The notes under the pieces are model-generated. The model did no database searches. It saw nothing but the letters and a program-made list of their open reading frames with translations, and was not told where the DNA came from. A DNA stretch of 64,000 bases from Nesterenkonia haasae (lineage in GTDB: Bacteria > Actinomycetota > Actinomycetes > Actinomycetales > Micrococcaceae). The translations under genes and the position numbers were made by a program. Where the stretch lies: assembly GCF_010119385.1 (NCBI RefSeq), contig NZ_VFIE01000017.1, forward strand, positions 69,789 through 133,788, given 5' to 3'. Positions within the stretch are counted from its first letter, which is position 1, and each line of letters opens with the position of its first letter. Below are positions 15,428 through 24,074 of this stretch, one piece after another.

Positions 15428-16678
15428 TCAGCCTCGGGAACGACGGGACCTGCCCTGGCGCATGTCGTATCGGCCATGAAGCAACCAGTAGACGACGAGA
15501 GCCACCACAATCAGCCCGGCACACGCTGCGTACATGAATCTGTAACCACCAGCTTCAGCTAGGGGTCCCAACAACAGTGGAGACAGACCGACGCCAATAT
15601 TCATCATGATGGCAAACGTGGACAGTCCAATAGTGAGTCGGTGCGGCGGCACCGACGAGGCAATAATGGCCTGAAGTACCGGCATAAGGGATCCGTGGCC
15701 GAACCCGGCCAACACCGCTGAGGCCAGGACCACTGCTTCATTGGGGGACCAAGCCAGCAGCGCCATGGCGCCGAAGAACATCAGCACGGTCGGGTATATG
15801 ACGAGGTTGTCACCGTGACGGTCGTGCAGTCGCCCCACGAAGAGCCTCGTGATCAGGACGACTACTGCGAACACCACGAAGTAAAGACTGGCCACATTGG
15901 TCATGTGTTCGCTCCGGGAGAAGGTGTCCAGGAACGTAATGACGGAGGCGAAGCCTACGGAGAGCATCATGCCGATGAGCGCAATGGGTATCGCGCGGCG
16001 GTCCATGATGTCGCTCGGCTTGAGCATCAGACGGTGCCGAAGCCGCTGGTGGTGAGAGCGTGTTTCGGGAAGCCGGATTGCCAGCGAGAGCAGCAGCGCG
16101 AACATGGCGACCAGCGACGCAGACACAAAGAGCGCCTCGTAGCCGAAGGCCTGGCTGATTTGCAGCCCGAACAATGGGCCCAGGGCCTGAGGCAGCGAGT
16201 TCGCGATGAGGTAATAGCCAGCTCCTTCGCCTCTGCGGGCGGCAGGGATCATCGCGAATACCCCAGCGTGCAGGGCCGTTTCGGAGAAGCCGAAGGCCAT
16301 CCCCTGCACCATCCTCACGACCATCAGCATCTCGTAGCTGTCGACCAGGAGGTACGCCACAGCGGCTAGGAGATAGACCACCAGGCCGATGAGGACCGTC
16401 CGCCGCCGACCCAGGACATCGACATACTTGCCCGCGAAGACGCGGGCCAGCAACGCTCCAACGACGAAGGCGGAGGCCGCAAACCCGGCAGCCGTGTCCC
16501 CGATCGCGAACTCCGTGGCCGCATAGACCGCCATGCCGGTAATCAGCATGAAAAAGACCATGCCGAGACAAAGATTGATCCCGATCGCTAAGAAGAAACT
16601 GGGACCAAAGGCCTTCGCTGAGCCGTCCTGGTCTCCCTTCGGTCCTTTCGGGGGAGGAGGGGGTACGCAGCGACTCAC
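15428..16678 (-). CDS. MFS transporter
   Basis: 416 residues with about 12 predicted membrane helices. Between helices 2 and 3 it has the MFS motif A version GKYVDVLGRRR, with FVGRLHDRHGDN at the repeat in the second half. The GTG at 16678 gives a proline-rich 25-residue lead; a later start is possible. It reads towards drrB and is divergent from fpg. Substrate unknown; drug or metabolite efflux is the general expectation. Confidence 0.88.
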   Translation of the reverse strand: MSRCVPPPPPKGPKGDQDGSAKAFGPSFFLAIGINLCLGMVFFMLITGMAVYAATEFAIGDTAAGFAASAFVVGALLARVFAGKYVDVLGRRRTVLIGLVVYLLAAVAYLLVDSYEMLMVVRMVQGMAFGFSETALHAGVFAMIPAARRGEGAGYYLIANSLPQALGPLFGLQISQAFGYEALFVSASLVAMFALLLSLAIRLPETRSHHQRLRHRLMLKPSDIMDRRAIPIALIGMMLSVGFASVITFLDTFSRSEHMTNVASLYFVVFAVVVLITRLFVGRLHDRHGDNLVIYPTVLMFFGAMALLAWSPNEAVVLASAVLAGFGHGSLMPVLQAIIASSVPPHRLTIGLSTFAIMMNIGVGLSPLLLGPLAEAGGYRFMYAACAGLIVVALVVYWLLHGRYDMRQGRSRRSRG

Positions 16679-16808
16679 CCGAAGAGTCTCCCACGGTATG
16701 GAGACAGCTCAGTCAGACATTCAGTTACATGAAGCCAACGACGTCGCCAGGGTCATCTCGGAGCTGCCGAGTGCAGCGGCTCTAGGACCGCATTATCATG
16801 AGAGCACT

Positions 16809-17657
16809 ATGCCGGAGCTGCCCGAGGTTCATGCGCTCGCCGTTGAATTGGAGTCCCGTCTTGCCGGGCGGAGAGTCGACCGGTTGGATGTGCTCGCGTT
16901 TCATGCGCTGAAGACCTTTGACCCGCCGGTCTCCGTGCTGGCTGGGCAGACCGTGCAGCAAGTGCGCAGGCACGGTAAGTTCCTCGACGTCCTCATGGGA
17001 CAACTGCATCTGACCATCCACCTCTCGTTAGCCGGGTGGATTCGCTGGCGGGATAGAGCCCCCTCCGGCCCGCCGTCGCGGAGGAGCCCCATCGCCGCAC
17101 GCCTAGTGCTCGACGACGGCTCCGGTGTGGACATCACCGAGGCTGGCACCCGCAAGGCACTTGCCCTGCACATCGTGACGAATCCGGTCCAAGTGCCAGG
17201 GATCGCCAAGCTGGGTCCCGATGCGCTGAAGATTGATGAGGACGAGTTCGCTGAGCGCCTGCGCAGCGCCGAGCGTGGACGAATCAAGAACGTGCTGAGG
17301 AACCAGTCAGTCATCGCCGGGATCGGCAACGCCTATTCCGATGAGATCCTGCACGCGGCCAAGATGTCCCCATTCCAGCCGGCCGATATGGGGCATGACG
17401 ACGTCGTGCGCCTCTATGCGGCTATGCGTCAGATTCTCACCGAGGCTGTGACACGGGCCGAGGGGCACTCAGCAAGTGAGCTGAAGCGAGAGAAGAAGAC
17501 GGCGCTCCGAATTCACGGACGCTTCGGCGAACCCTGTCCTGTATGCGCGGAGCCGATCAGGCAGGTGATCTACAGCGACTCCAGCTTCCAGTACTGCCCT
17601 ACCTGCCAGAACGACGGCAAGAGCTTCTCTGACCGGGGCATTGACCGACTGCTCTGA
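16809..17657 (+). CDS. Fpg/Nei family DNA glycosylase
   Basis: 282-residue base-excision repair glycosylase/AP lyase for oxidised bases. The mature N-terminus is Pro2-Glu3 (MPELPEV), the catalytic pair. The H2TH region contains NQSVIAGIGNAYSDEILHAAKMSP, and the C-terminal zinc finger has CPVC ... CPTC. The ATG at 16809 is fixed by the obligatory N-terminal Pro, although the frame is open further upstream. The choice between Fpg, Nei and the actinobacterial Nei2 subgroup is not settled here. Confidence 0.92.
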   Translation: MPELPEVHALAVELESRLAGRRVDRLDVLAFHALKTFDPPVSVLAGQTVQQVRRHGKFLDVLMGQLHLTIHLSLAGWIRWRDRAPSGPPSRRSPIAARLVLDDGSGVDITEAGTRKALALHIVTNPVQVPGIAKLGPDALKIDEDEFAERLRSAERGRIKNVLRNQSVIAGIGNAYSDEILHAAKMSPFQPADMGHDDVVRLYAAMRQILTEAVTRAEGHSASELKREKKTALRIHGRFGEPCPVCAEPIRQVIYSDSSFQYCPTCQNDGKSFSDRGIDRLL

Positions 17658-17721
17658 GTATCGGCAAGTCTAGGAGTGGCGGGTCAGTGCGGTGAGGGCT
17701 CTCCGCCGACTGAGAAGCCAG

Positions 17722-18096
17722 TCATGGCTTCTTGGTCCAACAGAGGCAGAATGGGTGTCCTGCCGGGTCTGTGTAGACACGGAAGGCGTCGTTTCCGCCA
17801 TCGTCTTCCTCCTCCTTGAGCAGGCGAGCGCCAAGTTCTGTGACCTTCTGATGTGCTGGTCCGATCTCTTCGACGAGGAGGTCGAGGTGTATCTGCTGCG
17901 GAGGCGAACCATCGGGCCATTGTGGCGGCACATGGTCGGGGGCCAGCTGGACACCGATTTTGGGGGCGCCCTCCACTAAAACCGTATGCCAGTCGTCGTC
18001 GGTGTCCACGGTTCCCTCGAGCACCCCCGCCCAGAACTGGCTTTCTGCGTGCAGGTCCGCTGCGTCGAAAACAACTAACTGATGATTGATCTTCAT
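17722..18096 (-). CDS. VOC family (glyoxalase-like) protein
   Basis: 124 residues of the vicinal-oxygen-chelate fold, glyoxalase-like subgroup (PF18029 type). It shows the beta-alpha-beta-beta-beta repeats, with FWAGVLEG and IHLDLLVEE in the first halves and YTDPAGHPFCLCW at the end. Function is unknown; the subgroup is common in actinobacteria. One of five VOC genes in this window. Confidence 0.85.
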   Translation of the reverse strand: MKINHQLVVFDAADLHAESQFWAGVLEGTVDTDDDWHTVLVEGAPKIGVQLAPDHVPPQWPDGSPPQQIHLDLLVEEIGPAHQKVTELGARLLKEEEDDGGNDAFRVYTDPAGHPFCLCWTKKP

Positions 18097-18183
18097 GACG
18101 GGCTCCTCATGATTGGGGACGGGTGGTGTGGAGTCTAGGAAATGTTGCCTCGTTCGGCAGGGCGGTCGCGCTCCTCGGAGTCA

Positions 18184-18468
18184 TCAGAACTGTCTGGGCA
18201 TCTGGAGCCGCTCTGCGACTGCGGCGTCTCGTCTGAGATCGGCCTCCTGCAGCCGGACCTGGCTCCGATGCCTGCTTTCCGCGCTGGCAAGCGGAGAACT
18301 CTTCTTCTGGGTAGATGCCACGGCCCATGCAGCCAAGGCTTCGGATAAGGCCAGCGCGAGGCGCTGGAACTTTCCGGGCTTCAGGGAGGCATGGTGAATA
18401 GAGACGTGCCGCTGTCTGGGCGCCATTGTGGTCCCGGTATCAACGGTGACAGGAGTTGTGATGCTCAC
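18184..18468 (-). CDS. Small hypothetical protein
   Basis: 94 residues, Ala- and Arg-rich, with a central amphipathic stretch (LALALSEALAAWAVAS) and a charged helical tail ending AVAERLQMPRQF. It is divergent from the WYL regulator at 18531 across 62 bp, an arrangement seen for similar small actinobacterial proteins. No function is known. Included because the length, start and context are plausible. Confidence 0.5.
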   Translation of the reverse strand: MSITTPVTVDTGTTMAPRQRHVSIHHASLKPGKFQRLALALSEALAAWAVASTQKKSSPLASAESRHRSQVRLQEADLRRDAAVAERLQMPRQF

Positions 18469-18530
18469 GCCACTCAGAGTCTCAGCAATTAAGGACAGAT
18501 AGCTTCCGGAATGAGTGAGAGAATCTGTTT

Positions 18531-19559
18531 ATGAGCTCTGAAGGGACTACTGAGCGAGTGCTGCGGCTCCTGGGACTGCTGCAACGGCGGCCATCCTGGA
18601 CCGCCACAGAACTGTCCGCGGAACTTCAGGTGACTGACCGTTCGGTGCGCCGGGACGTGGAGCGCCTGCGCTCTTTGGGCTATCCCGTCCATGCCGTTCC
18701 GGGGGTTGGCGGCGGCTACAGGCTGGGTGCGGGCAAGCAACTTCCGCCTCTGCTATTGGATGACGATGAGGCCACCGCCACGGCGGTCTCTCTGCGCATG
18801 GCTGCAGGCGGCACCGTAGCAGGCATCGGAGATGCGGCCCTCCGAGCTCTAGCTAAGCTCGACCAGGTGATGCCACCACGACTTCGCGGTGAGGTGCGGG
18901 TGGTCCATGAGGCTACCGAAACACTCCAGGGCACGGGGGGAATCGACGTAGAAATCCTCACCACGCTCGCCCACGCCTGCCGGGACCGAGTTCGGGTCCG
19001 TTTCCTGTATACCCGTTATCGGGGTGAAGAGCATGAGCGCCGGGTTGAGCCCGTTCGAATGGTCTCTGCGGGCTGGCAGTGGTACCTCATGGCATACGAC
19101 GTGGATCGAGAGGACTGGCGCACCTTCCGTCTGGACCGGATGCGGCAAGTAACCGCCACTACGTGGCGGTTCCGTCCACGTGAGCACCCCGATCCGGTGG
19201 AGTATATTCAGGAGTCGGTCACTGCCTCGCCGTATAAGCACCTGGCAAGGGTGCGAGTCCATGCCACCGCTGAAGAGGTGAGCCGCACAGTACCACCGCA
19301 AGTTGCTCGAATCGAGGAGGACACCGACGGTTGGTGCTTGCTCACTGCCGGAGCAGACGACTTCGATTGGATGGCTCAGTATCTCGGTCTGCTGGACTTT
19401 GAGGCAGAGATCCTCAGCCCTCCTGAGCTGCGCGACGCAGCGGCCGAAATGGGCCGACGTCTGTTGAAGATGGCAAACCCAACATCGGTGCCCCTCAATC
19501 CGGAGGAGGACGCCGTGCCCAACTCGGAGCGTGTTCGGGACGTACGCCAACTCCGATGA
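18531..19559 (+). CDS. YafY/WYL-domain transcriptional regulator
   Basis: 342 residues. The N-terminal HTH_11 covers about 8-60 (RVLRLLGLLQRRPSWTATELSAEL, SVRRDVERLRSLGYPV). The WYL domain is at about 145-215 (RVRFLYTRYRGEEHERRVEPVRMV, QWYLMAYD), and a WCX C-terminal domain follows. Its last 65 bp overlap the 3' end of the convergent flavoprotein gene. The likely target is the small divergent gene or a nearby oxidoreductase. Confidence 0.9.
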   Translation: MSSEGTTERVLRLLGLLQRRPSWTATELSAELQVTDRSVRRDVERLRSLGYPVHAVPGVGGGYRLGAGKQLPPLLLDDDEATATAVSLRMAAGGTVAGIGDAALRALAKLDQVMPPRLRGEVRVVHEATETLQGTGGIDVEILTTLAHACRDRVRVRFLYTRYRGEEHERRVEPVRMVSAGWQWYLMAYDVDREDWRTFRLDRMRQVTATTWRFRPREHPDPVEYIQESVTASPYKHLARVRVHATAEEVSRTVPPQVARIEEDTDGWCLLTAGADDFDWMAQYLGLLDFEAEILSPPELRDAAAEMGRRLLKMANPTSVPLNPEEDAVPNSERVRDVRQLR

Positions 19560-20769
19560 GCCTGGGCAAAACTCCCGAAAGGGCTGGGAACTGACGCAGT
19601 ATTCGCTCCAAGCTGCGCGGGACGCTGAGCGGCACCCCTGTGGCGAAGACGCGCTCCAGACCAGCATGAACCCGGCGCTGAAAGGCTTGAGTCAGACGCG
19701 TGGGCGGCATTCGCCGTCGCTGAACAGCAGCGAGGTGTCGATCGCCCACCGCACCCGCCCGCAATGGCTTCGTCAGGAGCCGTGCCGTGGCGACCGCGTC
19801 CTGTACGGCTAAGTTCACCCCCACACCGGCCACAGGCGACATCGCGTGGGCTGCATCTCCGATGCACAGCAGGCCAGGCCGCCACCAGCGCTCGAGCCGG
19901 TTCATTTTGACGTCCAGCACTTTCACGTCCCCCAGCGTCAGCCTGGCAGCGGCGGCGGTGCATTCAGGAAGCGCTGCGGTGACTTCTCTGCGCAGTGCCT
20001 GGTCCCCCCGTGCTCGCAGTGTGGCGTCGGCTCCCTTGGGGATGAGCATAGCTGCTTGGATATAGTCACCGCGCGGAATGGGCAGCACTGGATACTCCGC
20101 GTTCAGGCGAGGAAAGACCATGGATCCGGTCGCGGTTCCGGGCCCCTCTGTCTCCACCTGGAACCACCAGACGTCCAGCGGCACGGGAAACGAGATTGTC
20201 GGCAGTCGTGCCTCGTCGCGTATCGCGGAGTCACGGCCGTCGGCGGCCAAGGTCAGCAGCGCCTTGATCTGGCTCTCGCCATGAGGTCCGCTCACCTTCA
20301 CACCGCTGACCTGATGCCCGTCTGGTTCTGTATCGTCGTCGTGCTTGCTCCATAGCAAGCCGGTGACCTCGGTATTCATGCGCAGTTCGAAATGTGGTTC
20401 CTCTTGGCCGGCTTCGGCGAGCAGATTCAGAAACTCCCACTGGGGAGCCATCGCCAGGTAAGGGTGGGGGTGGTTCAGGCGGCTGAAGTCCATCACTGTC
20501 ACCTGTGAGCCATCAGGTGCAGGAAGGCGCGCGCTGACCACTTTGTGATGGGCGATGTGATTGAACCTGTCCATCAGGTCTAGTTCTTCGAGGAGTTGGA
20601 GCGTGCTGGGATGAATTGTGTCTCCTCGAAAATCGCGAAGGAAGTCACGGTGCTTTTCAAGTACGACGACGTCGACACCTCCGCGTGCCAGCACCAGCCC
20701 AGCGATCATCCCGGCGGGCCCACCGCCAGCGATCACACATGTCCTGACGCGTTCGCTCACCGGTGGCAC
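19495..20769 (-). CDS. FAD-dependent aromatic-hydroxylase-like monooxygenase
   Basis: 424 residues of the UbiH/PHBH flavoprotein family. FAD-binding GGGPAG is near residue 15, the DG motif LTLAADGRDSAIR near 180, and the GD motif GDAAHAMSPVAGVGVNLAVQDAVA near 300. Such enzymes hydroxylate aromatic or polyketide substrates with NAD(P)H and O2; some inactivate antibiotics. The substrate cannot be assigned. It is convergent with, and overlaps by 65 bp, the WYL regulator. Confidence 0.87.
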   Translation of the reverse strand: MPPVSERVRTCVIAGGGPAGMIAGLVLARGGVDVVVLEKHRDFLRDFRGDTIHPSTLQLLEELDLMDRFNHIAHHKVVSARLPAPDGSQVTVMDFSRLNHPHPYLAMAPQWEFLNLLAEAGQEEPHFELRMNTEVTGLLWSKHDDDTEPDGHQVSGVKVSGPHGESQIKALLTLAADGRDSAIRDEARLPTISFPVPLDVWWFQVETEGPGTATGSMVFPRLNAEYPVLPIPRGDYIQAAMLIPKGADATLRARGDQALRREVTAALPECTAAAARLTLGDVKVLDVKMNRLERWWRPGLLCIGDAAHAMSPVAGVGVNLAVQDAVATARLLTKPLRAGAVGDRHLAAVQRRRMPPTRLTQAFQRRVHAGLERVFATGVPLSVPRSLERILRQFPALSGVLPRLIGVGVRPEHAPSWARRPPPD

Positions 20770-21043
20770 GCTTCCATCAGCGGGAATGAATCGAGGCGGC
20801 TCATATAGGGAAGGGGCGTGTAGGTCATTAATCGTGCTCCATTGAAGTGGCCGCAGTGTTCTACCCGCGCAGGAAGTACGCGCCGATAGAACCGGCGAGC
20901 GTGGCGAAAATGGCTACGGAAATATCCTGCCAGTACAAGCTGTACCTTTTACGCAAACGCGCCGTGCGCTGTGATGACGGGTACCTGCGACAGAGGGGAC
21001 CGCATGCGTCGGAAGTTTGAGGATCCCGCGCTAACCTGGGGCG

Positions 21044-21784
21044 ATGAACTCCGAACGCTCTTCCCATGAGTCAGCTGAACACCAGAAGGACTCTCAGTCG
21101 ACACGAGCATCAGAAGCGGCTCGAGAACTCGCTGACACCGCCAGGGGAGAGGTCTCGCAGGAGCGCGCTCAGGAGATCGAGGAGCGGTGGGAACGCTGGC
21201 TTGCCTGGCCGGTCATGATCGCGGCCCTCGTCTCAGTGCCGGCGGTCTTCCTGACGCTGCTGGACGAGCCGTTCGAAATGATTGGGCACATAGGACTGTG
21301 GGCCACCAGTGTGGTGCTGGTCTTCGAAACGGTGGTGCTGTTCCTCGTCTCGCCCAAGAAAGTTGCATGGCTGCGGCAGAACTGGTGGCTCATAGGGCTG
21401 ACCGTACTAGTGATTGTCGGCGTCGTCTTCAGTATTGGGCCGATGCAGATACTCAGGTTGCTGCGCAGCGTGGGGGCACTGAGGGTTCTGCGTGCCAAAC
21501 AGGTCGCGAAAGCAGGCCACTCTCTTCAGAAAACCGGCACCTCGCGTTTATGGCAGCGCCTAGGCACCATTCTTGCCACCCTGGTGGTGTCAGCATTCGT
21601 GGTCGTGGCGCTAGTTGACCCAGAATCGCCCGTGCGGTCATTCTTGGATGATCTCGTCGGGGAAGAATGGGCGATAGCCACAGCAATCGGAGTCGGTGTG
21701 CTGCTCTTTGCCGCAACATATCTGCTGGTGCGGCGACCCCGCGATAAGGAAGAGGGAGAATCTGCCTCGAACGCGGGCTCGTAG
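21044..21784 (+). CDS. Voltage-sensor-like membrane protein without a K+ filter
   Basis: 246 residues: a charged, probably cytoplasmic N-terminus (1-48), then four helices resembling an S1-S4 voltage sensor. The fourth is arginine-periodic (ILRLLRSVGALRVLRAKQVAK). Two more hydrophobic helices follow, separated by an acidic loop (DPESPVRSFLDDLVGEEW). The selectivity sequence TVGYG is absent, so it is not an ordinary potassium channel. It may be a degenerate channel or a voltage-sensing protein of other function. It is divergent from the flavoprotein and convergent with the SulP gene. Confidence 0.65.
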   Translation: MNSERSSHESAEHQKDSQSTRASEAARELADTARGEVSQERAQEIEERWERWLAWPVMIAALVSVPAVFLTLLDEPFEMIGHIGLWATSVVLVFETVVLFLVSPKKVAWLRQNWWLIGLTVLVIVGVVFSIGPMQILRLLRSVGALRVLRAKQVAKAGHSLQKTGTSRLWQRLGTILATLVVSAFVVVALVDPESPVRSFLDDLVGEEWAIATAIGVGVLLFAATYLLVRRPRDKEEGESASNAGS

Positions 21785-21785
21785 A

Positions 21786-23330
21786 CTAGTGGCCGCTGCC
21801 GAGGTTGCCGCTGAGTCGGTCATGGCGAGCAGAGCTGGCCGCGTCCATACCCGTGATTGTGACATTCTTTCCCTTAGCCTCATATTTGTAGCGCACCGCA
21901 TCCAATGAGGCGATGGTGGAAGCATCCCAGACGTGGGCTCGGGACATGTCGATCACTATGTCCGTGGGGTCCCCGGTGTAGTCAAACTGGTAGACCAGAT
22001 CATTGGACGACGCGAAGAACAGCTCACCCTCAACACGGTATACGCGCTGATTGTCATCATCGGTGGCATCCAGTCGCGTGACCTGGGTGAAGTGGGCCAC
22101 TCGCTGGGCGAAGAGCACCATGGCCACGAGCACGCCGACGCCGACACCGTAGGCCAAGTTGTGGGTCCAGACGGTAACAATCACGGTAGAGAGCATGACC
22201 GTGGTCTCAGACTTCGGCATTCTGCGCAGGGTGGAGGGGTGGATGCTGTGCCAATCGAACGTGGCCCAGGAGACGAAGATCATCACGGCGACCAGAGCTG
22301 CCATGGGAATGATGGCGACGATGTCGCCCAGAGTCACCACCAGGATCAGGAGGAATATGCCGGCCAGGAACGTTGAAAGCCGCGTGCGGGCGCCGGAGGC
22401 TTTGACGTTGATCATCGTCTGGCCGATCATCGCGCAGCCACCCATGCCGCCGAAGAATCCGGTGATGATGTTCGCCGCGCCCTGTCCCCATGTTTCACGG
22501 GTCTTATTGGAGTGAGTGTCCGTAATGTCGTCGACGAGCTTCGCGGTCAGCAGCGACTCCAGGATGCCGACCAGCGCCATAGTCAGTGCGAAGGGAAAGA
22601 TGATCCCCAGCGTTTCCAAGGTCCACGGCACATCAGGAATGAGAAGCTCCGGCAGTGAATCCGGCAGCTCGCCTTCGTCACCCACAGTCGGCACTGCGAT
22701 GGCTGCAGTGACGGTGATGATAGTCAGCAGCACAATCGAGACCAACGGTGCAGGGATGATCTTGGTCAACTTCGGGAACAAGAAGATGACGGCGAGTCCG
22801 AGAACAACGAGCGGGTAAACCGCGAACGGAACGTCAGTCAGGTGCGGGATCTGTGAGGTGAAGATGAGGATAGCCAATGCGTTGACGAATCCCACCATGA
22901 CGGAGCGCGGAATGAACCGCATAAGTTTGGCGACGCCGACTAATCCCAGAATGACCTGCAGAATGCCGCCCAGGATGACAGTGGCGATTAGGTAGTCCAA
23001 CCCGTATTCCCTCACAACGGGTGCAATGACGAGCGCGATTGCCCCGGTGGCAGCGGAGATCATGGCGGGCCGTCCACCGAGGATCGCGATGGAGACAGCC
23101 ATAGTGAAGGATGCGAATAGGCCCACGCGGGGGTCGACGCCTGCAATGATGGAGAAGGCGATCGCTTCTGGGATGAGCGCAAGGGCAACGACGAGCCCAG
23201 CCAGAGCCTCAATCCGCAGCCGCTTCGGAGACTTCAGCGCGGCCCAGATGGAGTGGGAGCGGTCTACCTCAGGGGCTCCTGTCACCGGTCGCGGCTTTGG
23301 CGCCGGGCTAGGCTTCGGGCTCTGTGACAC
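21786..23330 (-). CDS. SulP family anion transporter with STAS domain
   Basis: 514 residues from the GTG at 23330, chosen because AAGGAG lies 6 bp upstream (the frame stays open to 23399). The SulP membrane domain starts about residue 35 (ALAGLVVALALIPEAIAFSIIAG, the signature) with 10-12 helices. The C-terminal STAS domain is at about 420-510 (DIVIDMSRAHVWDASTIASLDAV). Family members move sulfate, bicarbonate or other anions. It is divergent from a MerR regulator whose operator lies in the intergenic region. Confidence 0.92.
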   Translation of the reverse strand: MSQSPKPSPAPKPRPVTGAPEVDRSHSIWAALKSPKRLRIEALAGLVVALALIPEAIAFSIIAGVDPRVGLFASFTMAVSIAILGGRPAMISAATGAIALVIAPVVREYGLDYLIATVILGGILQVILGLVGVAKLMRFIPRSVMVGFVNALAILIFTSQIPHLTDVPFAVYPLVVLGLAVIFLFPKLTKIIPAPLVSIVLLTIITVTAAIAVPTVGDEGELPDSLPELLIPDVPWTLETLGIIFPFALTMALVGILESLLTAKLVDDITDTHSNKTRETWGQGAANIITGFFGGMGGCAMIGQTMINVKASGARTRLSTFLAGIFLLILVVTLGDIVAIIPMAALVAVMIFVSWATFDWHSIHPSTLRRMPKSETTVMLSTVIVTVWTHNLAYGVGVGVLVAMVLFAQRVAHFTQVTRLDATDDDNQRVYRVEGELFFASSNDLVYQFDYTGDPTDIVIDMSRAHVWDASTIASLDAVRYKYEAKGKNVTITGMDAASSARHDRLSGNLGSGH

Positions 23331-23439
23331 AGACGTCTCCTTCAAAGAGTGCGGCGCTTTTGCCGGAAATGGGGAACAGTCGCGAGGTGCGAATCCCAAC
23401 TCACAAAGAGTCTGAGGATGGCACTGTCGACTTCGCAGA

Positions 23440-23465
23440 ACCCTACCCTAACGTGAAGGTAGAGT
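23440..23465. promoter_or_regulatory. MerR-type promoter/operator, copy 1 (merR/SulP)
   Basis: ACCCT-N11-AAGGT dyad followed by a -10-like TAGAGT. The spacing is that of MerR-family promoters (ACCCT-N11-AGGGT). It resembles the site before the RF3 gene (24042-24067): 21 of 26 positions are identical. Likely bound by the MerR protein encoded just downstream. Confidence 0.68.
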
Positions 23466-23490
23466 ATGCATCGAATTCAAGACAGAATGG

Positions 23491-23931
23491 ATGGTTATGA
23501 CTGACAATGGTGGCGGCCTCGACAGAGAGGGCAGGTCTGACGAGGCTGCGAATTCAACGGGCACGATGCACATCGGGGCCGTTGCTGAGCAGACTGAGCT
23601 CTCTCTGCGGACGCTCCGGCACTACGACGAGGTTGGCCTACTACGTCCCTCCGGACGCACCACTGGTGGCTTCCGCCTCTACACGGAGGAAGACGTGGAA
23701 CGCTTGCTGCTGATTCGGCGGATGAAGCCGTTGGGGTTCACATTGGATCAGATGGGTGAACTGCTGAGGCTCACCGAGTCTTTGGCAGAGTCACCTGACA
23801 ATGAGTCTCAAGCTCGGCTGGAAGAGTTCATCGTCGACGCGCAGGAGCGCCGTCAGAAGCTGGCATACACCCTGGAGATCGCGGATGAGTTCATTGATCG
23901 GCTCCAGCAGCAGCACACCCATACGCGCTGA
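23491..23931 (+). CDS. MerR family regulator
   Basis: 146 residues. The MerR helix-turn-helix begins about residue 26 (MHIGAVAEQTELSLRTLRHYDEVGLLRPSGRT in segments), followed by FRLYTEEDVERL and a coiled-coil dimerisation helix to the C-terminus. There is no cysteine-rich metal-binding loop, so the effector is not predictable. It is divergent from SulP, and the RF3 gene follows 143 bp downstream with a matching operator. Confidence 0.9.
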   Translation: MVMTDNGGGLDREGRSDEAANSTGTMHIGAVAEQTELSLRTLRHYDEVGLLRPSGRTTGGFRLYTEEDVERLLLIRRMKPLGFTLDQMGELLRLTESLAESPDNESQARLEEFIVDAQERRQKLAYTLEIADEFIDRLQQQHTHTR

Positions 23932-24041
23932 ACTGTTCATCCGAGAGTCCGCTGTGGGAAGAGCGAAGCCTCCGGTGAGGGGATGATCAGCGCCTTCAAT
24001 AAAGCGGGACGCGGCGACGAATCGAGGAAGCGCAAAATTCA

Positions 24042-24067
24042 ACCCTATCTTCACGTGAGGGTACAGT
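24042..24067. promoter_or_regulatory. MerR-type promoter/operator, copy 2 (RF3 gene)
   Basis: A perfect ACCCT-N11-AGGGT dyad, followed by -10-like TACAGT (24062-24067) 7 bp before the GTG start of the RF3 gene. This predicts a leaderless mRNA. Same spacing and near-identical sequence as the site before merR. Confidence 0.68.
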
Positions 24068-24074
24068 CGTAGTT

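Noticed and set aside
15810-16694. 294-codon minus frame in the MFS region
   Set aside because: Same-strand frame-shifted shadow of the MFS gene, without membrane helices or homology.
20861-21067. 68-codon minus frame ending in a short hydrophobic segment
   Set aside because: It overlaps the start of the plus-strand voltage-sensor gene and only its last 25 residues look protein-like; evidence too thin to list.
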